Positions 28,468-37,449 of a DNA stretch of 64,000 nt are shown here, piece after piece. Position 1 is the stretch's first letter; each line of letters starts with the position of its first letter. Location of the stretch: positions 3,844,001-3,908,000 of the forward strand of contig NZ_CP108414.1 of assembly GCF_035978755.1 (NCBI RefSeq), given 5' to 3'. The stretch comes from Streptomyces sp. NBC_01298 (lineage in GTDB: Bacteria; Actinomycetota; Actinomycetes; Streptomycetales; Streptomycetaceae). Made by a program: the position numbers and the translations under genes. Under the pieces are notes generated by a model. That model was not told the origin of the DNA, ran no database searches, and saw nothing but the letters and a program-made list of their open reading frames with translations.

Positions 28468-29237
28468 CGACGCCCACGCTCCCGCAGTGAAATGTCAAAA
28501 ACGATGTTGACGCCGTTGATCAGGGACTGGCCCTTGGCGCGCGAGTAGTCGGTGTAGAGGATGTCGACCGGAACCTCGGTGACCCGCAGGTCGGAGCCGG
28601 CGAGGAAACCGACGAGCTCGGAGGCGTGGGCCATGCCGTTCATCGTGATGTTCAGCCGCTCGGCGGCCTCACGGCCCAGCACGCGCAGGCCGTTGTGCGC
28701 GTCGGTGAGCTTGAGCTTGCGCGCGGTGGGGCTGACCGCGGCGGCCGTGCGCAGGACGACCTGCTTGATCCACGGCACCTGGCCGTTCTGTTCGATGAAC
28801 CGGGAGCCGAGCACCACGTCGGCGTCACCGGCCCGCAGGATCGCGACCATCGTCTCGACGTCCTTGGTCTGGTGCTGACCGTCCGCGTCGAAGGTGGCGA
28901 AGTACCGTGCGCCGGGCTGGGCGAGTGCGTACATGAGGCCGGTCTGCAGGGCCGCGCCCTGACCGAGGTTGACCGGATGCCGCACCAGGTGGGCTCCGGT
29001 GGTCGCAATGTGCTCGGCCGAATCGTCCGTGCTGCCGTCGTCGACGACGACTATGTTCCGAAAGGTCTTACGGGCCGCCTCGACTACGCCGGCGATCACT
29101 TGGCCCTCGTTGTAGGCGGGTATGACCAGCCAGACATCGTCGTATTCGGACACGGTAGCTCCAACGGAACGAGGCACGTACGAGTGCTCAGTGATCGGTG
29201 TGAGGTCGCGATTCGGCATTGCCGTCTTCGAGCTCAC
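28464..29237 (-). CDS. GT2 glycosyltransferase, dolichyl-/polyprenyl-phosphate sugar synthase-like
   Basis: A 257-residue GT-A enzyme resembling DPM1/ArnC-type synthases. VWLVIPAYNEGQVIAGVVEA opens the catalytic domain, IVVVDDGSTDDSAEHI binds nucleotide-sugar, and ATFDADGQHQ carries the DxD motif. It has no C-terminal membrane helices, unlike many bacterial family members; the adjacent DUF2304 protein could supply them. GTG at 29237 is the longest start; ATG at 29219 is an alternative and neither has a strong ribosome site. First gene of the 29237-27130 operon. Confidence 0.8.
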   Translation of the reverse strand: MSSKTAMPNRDLTPITEHSYVPRSVGATVSEYDDVWLVIPAYNEGQVIAGVVEAARKTFRNIVVVDDGSTDDSAEHIATTGAHLVRHPVNLGQGAALQTGLMYALAQPGARYFATFDADGQHQTKDVETMVAILRAGDADVVLGSRFIEQNGQVPWIKQVVLRTAAAVSPTARKLKLTDAHNGLRVLGREAAERLNITMNGMAHASELVGFLAGSDLRVTEVPVDILYTDYSRAKGQSLINGVNIVFDISLRERGRR

Positions 29238-29364
29238 TCAAGTCCGGGCCGTTCACGTCGGCCGTGTGTCGGGGCCCCAGGCCTTCTAGCATAGCGAGTT
29301 CGGGCACCCCGAAACTGGCCCGCAGGCAACGATCACACACACGGAGCGTTGTCCAGTGGCGTCC

Positions 29365-30285
29365 TCAGAGCGCCCGGCCGTCCCGGGCCCGCCGGGCCGG
29401 AGCGGCGAAACCGGGGGTGGCCAGGGCGTCGGCCAGTTGCTCCCGCCAGTCGCTCATCGGGGCCAGGCCCACCCGGGCCCAGCGGGCGTGTCCCAGGACG
29501 CTGAAGGCGGGGCGGACCGCGGGCCGCACGAAGGACTCGGACGTGGTCGGGCGGATCCGCTCGGGGTCCAGGCCGGACAGCCGGTAGACCTCGCGCGCGA
29601 GCCCGAACCAGGTGGTCGCACCGCTCGCGGTGCCGTGGTAGATGCCCGCGGGGGCCCGGCCGTCCAGCGCGGCGTGTCCGAGCTCGACGAGCCGCCGGGC
29701 CAGGGCGACGGACCAGGTGGGCTGGCCCTGCTGGTCGTCGACCACGTCCAGGGTGTCCCGCTGCGCGGCCAGCTTGAGCATCGTGGCGACGAAGTTCGGG
29801 CCGTGCTCCCCGTACAGCCAGGCGGTGCGGACCACGTAGCCGTCCTGCGGCAGGAGTTCGGCCACGGCCTGCTCGCCGATCAGCTTGGAACGGCCGTACG
29901 CGTTCACGGGCCCGGTGGCCGCGTCCTCGGCGTAGGGCTCCGAGGCGTCCCCGGGAAGCACGTAGTCGGTGGAGATCTGCAGCAGCCGCGCACCGCTCGC
30001 GGCGCAGGCCCGGGCGAGGATCCGTACGCCGGCGCCGTTGACGGCGGCGGCGGCCTCCTCGGCCGTCTCGGCGCCGTCCACATCGGTCCAGCCCGCGCAG
30101 TTGACGACCATCCCGGCGCCCTCGACGGCGGACCGGACGGCCGCCGGATCCGTGATGTCGAGCTCCGCACGGCTGAGGCCGACGGTCTCGATCGCGTGGC
30201 TCCGCAGTTCGGCCAGTACGTCCCGGCCCAGCATCCCGGCCGCGCCCGTAACGAGCCAGCGGCCTTTCCCCCCGTCACCGGTCAC
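29365..30285 (-). CDS. rfbD: dTDP-4-dehydrorhamnose reductase
   Basis: Last enzyme of dTDP-L-rhamnose synthesis. An extended SDR of about 306 residues: NAD(P)-binding WLVTGAAGMLGRDVLAEL at the N-terminus, DVDGAETAEE..AVNG in the middle, STDYVLPGD with the Ser/Thr-Asp-Tyr motif, and the catalytic YGRSKLIGE (Tyr-x3-Lys). GTG at 30285 is chosen; an in-frame ATG at 30324 with GGGGAAG upstream is also possible. It is divergent from rfbA across about 217 bases. rfbB (dTDP-glucose 4,6-dehydratase) is not in the window. Confidence 0.9.
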   Translation of the reverse strand: MTGDGGKGRWLVTGAAGMLGRDVLAELRSHAIETVGLSRAELDITDPAAVRSAVEGAGMVVNCAGWTDVDGAETAEEAAAAVNGAGVRILARACAASGARLLQISTDYVLPGDASEPYAEDAATGPVNAYGRSKLIGEQAVAELLPQDGYVVRTAWLYGEHGPNFVATMLKLAAQRDTLDVVDDQQGQPTWSVALARRLVELGHAALDGRAPAGIYHGTASGATTWFGLAREVYRLSGLDPERIRPTTSESFVRPAVRPAFSVLGHARWARVGLAPMSDWREQLADALATPGFAAPARRARDGRAL

Positions 30286-30502
30286 TTCTGCGGCGCCGCC
30301 TTCTGCTCGGCCCGCGGGGCACATCCATGGCCGGCTTCCCCATTGCCGTACCGCGAAATGCCCTTGTCCGATAACTCGTCGTTCCGTCTGGGCCAGAATC
30401 CGCCCCTCACCAGGATGCGCATGATCCGAACAGTAGCCGTGTGGTGCGTTCGGCACGGTCCGAATCGAAAACTGCCCCGCCCTCTCGCATAGGGTTGTCG
30501 CC

Positions 30503-31378
30503 ATGCGTGGAATTCTCTTGGCCGGCGGCACCGGATCCCGACTCTGGCCGCTGACGCGGGCCGTGTCGAAGCAGCTGCTGCCCGTCTTCGACAAGCCGAT
30601 GATCTACTACCCGCTCTCTACGCTCGTCATGGCCGGGATCAGCGAAATCCTCGTCATCACGACCCCGGAAGACCGCGACCAGTTCGAGCGTCTGCTCGGC
30701 GACGGCTCGCAGTTCGGCATCCGGCTGGAGTACGCCGTCCAGGAACGCCCCGAAGGCATCGCCCAGGCCTTCGTGCTCGGCGCCGAATTCATCGGCGACG
30801 AATCCGTCGCACTGATCCTCGGCGACAACATCTTCCACGGCAGCGGCCTCGGCACGCGCCTGGCGCAGCACACCGACTCCAAGGGCGGCCGGGTCTTCGC
30901 GTACCCGGTCGCGGACCCCTCCGCGTACGGCGTGGTGGAGTTCGACGCGGACGGCCAGGCCATCTCCATCGAGGAGAAGCCCGAGAAGCCGAAGTCCCGC
31001 TATGCCGTGCCCGGTCTGTACTTCTACGACAACCGCGTCGTGGAGATAGCCCGCGCCCTGAAGCCCAGCGCCCGCGGGGAGCTGGAGATCACCGCCGTCA
31101 ACGACGCGTACCTCCAGGCCGGCGAGCTGAACGTCACCATCCTCGACCGCGGTACGGCCTGGCTGGACACCGGCACCTTCGTCTCGATGGTGCAGGCCTC
31201 CGAGTTCGTGCGCGTCATCGAGGAGCGCCAGGGGTTCAAGATCGGCTGCATCGAGGAGGCCGCCTGGCGGGCGGGCCTCATCGACTCCGCGCAGCTGCGC
31301 GCACTGGCCGAGCCGCTCACCAAGAGCGGTTACGGCGACTACCTGATCGGTCTGCTCGAAGAGGAAGCCGCACGATGA
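30503..31378 (+). CDS. rfbA: Glucose-1-phosphate thymidylyltransferase
   Basis: First step of dTDP-L-rhamnose synthesis: makes dTDP-glucose from dTTP and glucose-1-phosphate. The 291 residues begin with the pyrophosphorylase loop [20 protein letters not shown] and [19 protein letters not shown]. It has the metal/product motif [11 protein letters not shown] and [14 protein letters not shown] with the sugar-binding Glu-Glu-Lys-Pro. Length fits short-form RmlA. Start preceded by AGGGTTGTCGCC. Its stop overlaps the rfbC start by four bases. Confidence 0.93.
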   Translation: MRGILLAGGTGSRLWPLTRAVSKQLLPVFDKPMIYYPLSTLVMAGISEILVITTPEDRDQFERLLGDGSQFGIRLEYAVQERPEGIAQAFVLGAEFIGDESVALILGDNIFHGSGLGTRLAQHTDSKGGRVFAYPVADPSAYGVVEFDADGQAISIEEKPEKPKSRYAVPGLYFYDNRVVEIARALKPSARGELEITAVNDAYLQAGELNVTILDRGTAWLDTGTFVSMVQASEFVRVIEERQGFKIGCIEEAAWRAGLIDSAQLRALAEPLTKSGYGDYLIGLLEEEAAR

Positions 31379-31974
31379 AGTTCCGCGAACTCTCCATAGA
31401 GGGAGTCTTCGAGATCACGCCCCAGCAGCACGGTGACCCGCGCGGCATGTTCATGGAGTGGTACCGCTTCGACCACCTCGCCGAGGTCGTCGGGCACCCG
31501 CTGAACCTGGCGCAGGCCAACATGTCGGTCTCCCAGCGCGGCGTGGTCCGCGGCATCCACTTCGCCGACGTCCCGCGCGGCCAGGCCAAGTACGTCACCT
31601 GCGTGCGCGGCGCCGTCCTCGACATCATCGTGGACATCCGGGTCGGCTCCCCGACCTTCGGCCGCTGGGAAGGCGTCCGGCTGGACGACGTGGACCGCCG
31701 CGCCGTCTACATCCCGGAGGGCATGGGCCACGGCTTCTGCGCGCTGACGGACGACGCCACGCTGTCCTACATCTGCTCGGAGACGTACAACCCGACGGCC
31801 GAGCACTCGGTCCACCCGCTCGACCCCGACCTGGGCATCGACTGGCCGGCGGACGTGCCGCTGCTGTCCGCCCGCGACGACGCGGCCCCCTCGCTGGCCG
31901 ACGCCGTCGCGTCGGGCCTGCTGCCGGACTACGCCGCCTGCGTCGAGTTCACGGAGTCGCTGCGGGTGAAGTGA
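31375..31974 (+). CDS. rfbC: dTDP-4-dehydrorhamnose 3,5-epimerase
   Basis: A 199-residue cupin enzyme acting between rfbB and rfbD products. [23 protein letters not shown] opens it; [17 protein letters not shown] contains the catalytic His and RG(I/L)H motif; [17 protein letters not shown] is the second active-site strand. The ATGA overlap with rfbA means the two are co-translated. A perfect 18-bp hairpin closes the operon. Confidence 0.92.
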   Translation: MKFRELSIEGVFEITPQQHGDPRGMFMEWYRFDHLAEVVGHPLNLAQANMSVSQRGVVRGIHFADVPRGQAKYVTCVRGAVLDIIVDIRVGSPTFGRWEGVRLDDVDRRAVYIPEGMGHGFCALTDDATLSYICSETYNPTAEHSVHPLDPDLGIDWPADVPLLSARDDAAPSLADAVASGLLPDYAACVEFTESLRVK

Positions 31975-31998
31975 CCGCCGCGCACGCCGAGTTACGTA

Positions 31999-32035
31999 CG
32001 AAGAGGGCCGCACCCCGGGGGTGCGGCCCTCTTCG
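31999..32035 (+). terminator. Terminator after rfbAC
   Basis: CGAAGAGGGCCGCACCCC and its exact 18-base complement form a near loopless stem 25 bases past the rfbC stop. Confidence 0.85.
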
Positions 32036-32066
32036 CGCGCCCTCGGCACGCGGCCCCGTACGACGA

Positions 32067-32108
32067 AGGGCCCCCGCTCCGTCGCGTGAACGACGGGGCA
32101 GGGGCCCT
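32067..32108 (-). terminator. Terminator after tuf
   Basis: AGGGCCCCCGCTCCGTCG pairs with CGACGGGGCAGGGGCCCT around a six-base loop, two positions being G-U-type. It is 50 bases beyond the tuf stop, back to back with the rfbC terminator between convergent units. Confidence 0.8.
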
Positions 32109-32158
32109 CCTGTCAAACATGGTGCCCGCGTCAGCGAGCTACCAGGTCAGAACACGAA

Positions 32159-33352
<1,194 letters not shown>

Positions 33353-33429
33353 GGGGTCCTCCTGGAGAGTGGTTCTGTACGCCTTGCTCATCGGCGCCAG
33401 GTGATCTTTGCTGGATAGCCGGTTCCCCC

Positions 33430-33460
33430 GGGGCAACGGGAGGGTTACTCCTGTTGCCCC
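33430..33460 (-). promoter_or_regulatory. Inverted repeat between fusA and tuf
   Basis: GGGGCAAC and GTTGCCCC flank a 15-base interior that can pair further (GGAG/CTCC). It may be a partial terminator or processing signal that sets the tuf to fusA ratio. Confidence 0.45.
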
Positions 33461-33501
33461 AGAGGCTCCGGTGACAAGCCTAAAGCGTGTACTCGGAAGA
33501 G

Positions 33502-35631
33502 TTACTCGCCCTTGGCCTTCGCGATGATCTCCTCAGCGACGTTCCGGGGAACCTCGGCGTAGGAGTCGAACTGCATCGAGTAGCTGGCGCGACCCGAGGT
33601 CTTGCTGCGGAGGTCTCCGACGTAGCCGAACATCTCCGAGAGGGGCACGAGGCCCTTCACGAGGCGAGCGCCGTGACGCTCCTCCATGGCCTGGATCTGG
33701 CCACGGCGGGAGTTGATGTCACCGATGACGTCACCCATGGACTCCTCCGGCGTGGTGACCTCGACGGCCATCATCGGCTCGAGGAGCACGGGAGAAGCCT
33801 TGCGCGCGGCCTCCTTGAAGGCCTGCGAACCGGCGATCTTGAAGGCGAGCTCGGAGGAGTCGACCTCGTGGTAGCCACCGTCGAGAAGGATGACGCGGAC
33901 GCCAGTCATCTCGTAGCCGGCGAGGATGCCGAACTTCATGGCTTCCTGCGCACCCGCGTCGACCGAGGGGATGTACTCCCTCGGGATGCGGCCACCGGTG
34001 ACCTTGTTCACGAACTCGTACGCCGGACCGTCGGCCTCGAGGATCGGCTCGATCGCGATCTGCACCTTGGCGAACTGACCGGTACCACCGGTCTGCTTCT
34101 TGTGGGTGTAGTCGTGACGCTCCACCGTCTGGCGGATCGTCTCGCGGTAAGCGACCTGCGGCTTGCCGACGTTGGCCTCGACCTTGAACTCGCGCTTCAT
34201 ACGGTCGACCAGCACCTCGAGGTGCAGCTCGCCCATACCGCCGAGGATGGTCTGGCCGGTCTCTTCGTCCGAGTGAACGTGGAAGGAGGGGTCCTCCTCC
34301 GCGAGAGACTGGATGGCGACACCCAGCTTCTCCTGGTCACCCTTGGACTTGGGCTCGATGGCGACCTGAATGACCGGGGCCGGGAAGTCCATGGACTCCA
34401 GGATGACCGGGTTCTTGTCGTCACACAGCGTCTCACCGGTGGTGGTCTGCTTCAGGCCCATGACGGCGACGATGTCACCGGCGCCCACCGCTTCGATCTC
34501 TTCACGCTTGTTCGCGTGCATGCGGTAGATCTTGCCGATGCGCTCCTTCTTGCCCTTGACGGAGTTCAGCACCGCGGTGCCGGCCTCCAGGCGGCCCGAG
34601 TAAACCCGGACGAAGGTGAGCTTGCCGAGGTGCGGGTCGCGCATGATCTTGAACGCGAGCGCCGCGAGGGGCTCCTCGTCAGACGGCTTGCGCTTCACGA
34701 CGACCTCGGCGTCCCGGACGTCGTGGCCTTCGATGGCCTCGATGTCCAGGGGCGACGGGAGGTAGCGGACGACGGCGTCGAGCAGGGGCTGAACGCCCTT
34801 GTTCTTGAACGCCGTGCCACAGAACACCGCGGTGACGGTGGCACCCTTGTCGCCCTTGGAGCCGATGATGATGCGGCGCACAGCGGCGTGCAGCTGCTCG
34901 ACGGTGGGCTCGACGCCCTCGAGGAACAGCTCCATGATCGCGTCGTCGTTCTCGGCGACGGTCTCGACCAGCTTGGCGTGCCACTCTTCAGCGGCTTCCT
35001 TGTGGGTGTCCGGGATGTCGACGATGTCGTACATCTCGCCCTTGGTCGCCTCGGCGGACCAAACGAACGCCTTCATGGTGACCAGGTCGACAACGCCCTG
35101 GAAGTCCATCTCGGCGCCGATGGGGAGCTGCATGACGATCGGAACCGCACCGAGGCGGTCCTTGATCATGTCGACACAGCGGTGGAACTCGGCGCCGGTG
35201 CGGTCCAGCTTGTTGACGAAGCAGATGCGCGGGACGCCGTAGCGGTCCGCCTGACGCCAGACGGTCTCGGACTGCGGCTCGACGCCGGCCACACCGTCGA
35301 AGACGGTGACGGCGCCGTCGAGGACGCGGAGCGAACGCTCCACCTCGACGGTGAAGTCGACGTGACCCGGGGTGTCGATGATGTTGATGGTGTGGTCAAC
35401 ATCTTCGAGCGGCCAGTGGCAGGTGGTAGCGGCAGACGTGATGGTGATACCACGCTCCTGCTCCTGCTCCATCCAGTCCATCGTGGCAGCGCCGTCGTGG
35501 ACCTCACCGATCTTGTAAGACACACCGGTGTAGAACAGGATGCGCTCGGTGGTGGTCGTCTTGCCCGCGTCGATGTGGGCCATGATGCCGATGTTGCGCA
35601 CCTTGGCCAGGTCAAGCGAAGTGGTAGCCAT
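33502..35631 (-). CDS. fusA: Elongation factor G
   Basis: Translocase GTPase of 709 residues. G motifs: [15 protein letters not shown] (G1), ERGITI (G2), [11 protein letters not shown] (G3), FVNKLDRTG (G4). Domain II has [21 protein letters not shown] and domain [18 protein letters not shown]. It follows rpsG after 39 bases in the str operon. No change at fusidic-acid positions can be judged without alignment. Confidence 0.98.
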   Translation of the reverse strand: MATTSLDLAKVRNIGIMAHIDAGKTTTTERILFYTGVSYKIGEVHDGAATMDWMEQEQERGITITSAATTCHWPLEDVDHTINIIDTPGHVDFTVEVERSLRVLDGAVTVFDGVAGVEPQSETVWRQADRYGVPRICFVNKLDRTGAEFHRCVDMIKDRLGAVPIVMQLPIGAEMDFQGVVDLVTMKAFVWSAEATKGEMYDIVDIPDTHKEAAEEWHAKLVETVAENDDAIMELFLEGVEPTVEQLHAAVRRIIIGSKGDKGATVTAVFCGTAFKNKGVQPLLDAVVRYLPSPLDIEAIEGHDVRDAEVVVKRKPSDEEPLAALAFKIMRDPHLGKLTFVRVYSGRLEAGTAVLNSVKGKKERIGKIYRMHANKREEIEAVGAGDIVAVMGLKQTTTGETLCDDKNPVILESMDFPAPVIQVAIEPKSKGDQEKLGVAIQSLAEEDPSFHVHSDEETGQTILGGMGELHLEVLVDRMKREFKVEANVGKPQVAYRETIRQTVERHDYTHKKQTGGTGQFAKVQIAIEPILEADGPAYEFVNKVTGGRIPREYIPSVDAGAQEAMKFGILAGYEMTGVRVILLDGGYHEVDSSELAFKIAGSQAFKEAARKASPVLLEPMMAVEVTTPEESMGDVIGDINSRRGQIQAMEERHGARLVKGLVPLSEMFGYVGDLRSKTSGRASYSMQFDSYAEVPRNVAEEIIAKAKGE

Positions 35632-35670
35632 ATCGGCTCAGTCTTCTCTCGGTCTCGATGTGGGTTCGGA

Positions 35671-36141
35671 CTACCAGCGGTAGTGCGCGAAGGCCTTGTT
35701 GGACTCGGCCATCTTGTGCGTGTCTTCGCGCTTCTTGACAGCGGCGCCAAGACCGTTCGACGCGTCGAGCAGCTCGTTCATGAGGCGCTCGGTCATCGTC
35801 TTCTCGCGGCGGGCGCGGGAGTAACCCACGAGCCAGCGCAGCGCGAGGGTCGACTGACGACCCGGCTTGACCTCGATCGGCACCTGGTAGGTGGCGCCAC
35901 CGACACGGCGGGACTTGACCTCGAGCGACGGCTTGACGTTCTCCAGCGCGCGCTTCAGCGTGATGACCGGGTCGTTGCCGGTCTTCTCGCGGAGGCCTTC
36001 CATGGCGCCGTAGACGATGCGCTCGGCGGTGGAGCGCTTGCCGTTCAGGAGGATCTTGTTGATGAGCGACGTCACCAGAGGAGATGCATAGACCGGGTCG
36101 ATGATGACCGGGCGCTTCGGGGCGGGGCCCTTACGAGGCAT
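35671..36141 (-). CDS. rpsG: 30S ribosomal protein S7
   Basis: Nucleates the 30S head and, in E. coli, represses the str operon. The 156 residues begin [20 protein letters not shown] and contain the family signature [20 protein letters not shown]. They end [18 protein letters not shown]. It starts three bases after rpsL. Confidence 0.98.
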   Translation of the reverse strand: MPRKGPAPKRPVIIDPVYASPLVTSLINKILLNGKRSTAERIVYGAMEGLREKTGNDPVITLKRALENVKPSLEVKSRRVGGATYQVPIEVKPGRQSTLALRWLVGYSRARREKTMTERLMNELLDASNGLGAAVKKREDTHKMAESNKAFAHYRW

Positions 36142-36144
36142 TTT

Positions 36145-36516
36145 TTACTTCTCCTTCTTGGCGCCGTAGCGGCTGCGGGCCTGCTTGCGGTTCTTGACAG
36201 CCTGGGTGTCAAGCGCACCACGGATGATCTTGTAACGAACACCCGGCAGGTCCTTCACACGGCCACCACGCACGAGCACGATCGAGTGCTCCTGCAGGTT
36301 GTGTCCCTCACCCGGAATGTAGGCCGTGACCTCGATGCCAGAGGTCAGACGCACACGCGCGACCTTACGCAGCGCCGAGTTCGGCTTCTTCGGGGTGGTC
36401 GTGAACACACGCGTGCAGACGCCGCGACGCTGGGGCGAAGCCTCAAGCGCGGGGGTCTTGGTCTTCTCGACCTTGTCCTGCCGGCCCTTACGGACCAGCT
36501 GCTGGATCGTAGGCAC
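36145..36516 (-). CDS. rpsL: 30S ribosomal protein S12
   Basis: Decoding-centre protein and streptomycin target. The 123 residues begin [19 protein letters not shown]. Lys43 (TTTPKKPNS) and Lys88 ([12 protein letters not shown]) are both lysine, the streptomycin-sensitive state. GTG at 36516 is supported by GGAGAAGTA just upstream. First gene of the str operon, behind a leader of roughly 190 bases. Confidence 0.98.
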   Translation of the reverse strand: MPTIQQLVRKGRQDKVEKTKTPALEASPQRRGVCTRVFTTTPKKPNSALRKVARVRLTSGIEVTAYIPGEGHNLQEHSIVLVRGGRVKDLPGVRYKIIRGALDTQAVKNRKQARSRYGAKKEK

Positions 36517-36567
36517 TACTTCTCCGGTTTCTGTGTGCCGTGTAGTGAAGCTAACCTGGAACATTTG

Positions 36568-36584
36568 CCGACCCACGCGGTCGG
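36568..36584 (-). promoter_or_regulatory. Leader hairpin shared with rpsJ leader
   Basis: The mRNA reads CCGACCGCGTGGGTCGG, a 6-bp stem with a GCGTG loop, 52-68 bases before the rpsL start. It is identical to 23020-23036 in front of rpsJ. A second, weaker outer pairing (CCGAC with GTCGG further out) is also possible. Confidence 0.5.
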
Positions 36585-36709
36585 GTGTGTCGGATCCGGC
36601 GGACCTCCACGCAAGCGTGGAAACGCATGAATCGCGGTGGCTTGTACGACTCGAGTGCGGTTGATGGACACGCACAGGAGCCCAGGCACACCCCAGGCAC
36701 AAGGTCTGA

Positions 36710-36738
36710 GCGTACCCACCGCATCCACTCCGGTCAAA
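36710..36738 (-). promoter_or_regulatory. rpsL (str operon) promoter
   Basis: TTGACC, 17-base spacer, TACGCT on the minus strand fit the HrdB consensus. Transcription would start near 36703, giving a leader of about 190 bases that contains the shared hairpin. Confidence 0.65.
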
Positions 36739-37449
36739 ACAAAAGCCCCTGACCCGGAAGCCCGAAGGGCCCTGCGGTCAGTCGCCACAAGGCCGAGGCC
36801 GGGATGCAGTCCCTCCGATGTGCGGCCGTGGTGCACATGTGCTACGTGGAGCGCGCCGCCCCTCCCCGGCCCGCGGCGGCTCCCGCGCCCGCGCGGGGCC
36901 GTTCCCGCCCGGTGCGACGCCCCCTCGGAGGGCCGCCCGGGAGCTGCGGGAGCGGCGGGAGCTGCGGGAGCGGCACCCCGCGGCTCCGCCGAAGGGGGGA
37001 AGCCCCGTACCCGGAGCCGGGGAACGCACCCTGCGCACACGCGTCCGGGAGGCCCCGGCGGCAGCCGCCCCGACGAACGCCCCGCCACCCGCCCCGGCCG
37101 GCGCGTCCGGCCCCCCAGCAGCCCGTCCCGGGCCTCCGGCGGCCGGACCCCGCACCCCCGAGGCCGAGCCCGCGCGCCGGACCCGTACACCGCCGACCCG
37201 CGCACCCCGGGGCCGCGCTCCGCCGCCGCCGAACCGGAGCGGCCGCGCGGCACCATGAAGGCGGCTGCCGCCCAAGGCCCAACGGCCCTGCGGACGAGGC
37301 CCGATGGACCCACGGGCTCGGGCAAAAAACCGGCGCAACACCCCAACGCCGCAACGCCGGGCGGGCCCGCCTCCGACCTAAACTGACGAGTCAGACAAAC
37401 CAGCCATATGCACCAGTAGTCGGACAGTAGACCAGCAGGGAGCAGACCC
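36739..37449. other. Gene-free GC-rich gap between divergent rpsL and YfhO-like gene
   Basis: About 710 bases of very high GC. Open frames exist on both strands but they overlap each other, are Arg/Pro/Gly/Ala-rich and show no family motif, so I call no gene. It contains an 18-bp tandem duplication (GGGAGCTGCGGGAGCGGC at 36939-36974). The last 60 bases, less GC-rich, should hold the promoter of the gene at 37450. Confidence 0.6.

Noticed and set aside
25660..28548. 962-codon plus-strand frame
   Set aside because: It crosses a terminator and three minus-strand genes and has Arg/Pro/Gly composition; it is an antisense/out-of-frame artefact.
33487..36630. 1047-codon plus-strand frame opposite fusA and rpsG
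   Set aside because: Antisense shadow of EF-G, S7 and S12, all certain genes.
36740..36770. CAAAACAAAAGCCCCTGACCC as a terminator or att site near the rpsL promoter
   Set aside because: No convincing inverted repeat or core duplication was seen; it resembles tRNA 3' flanks only loosely.
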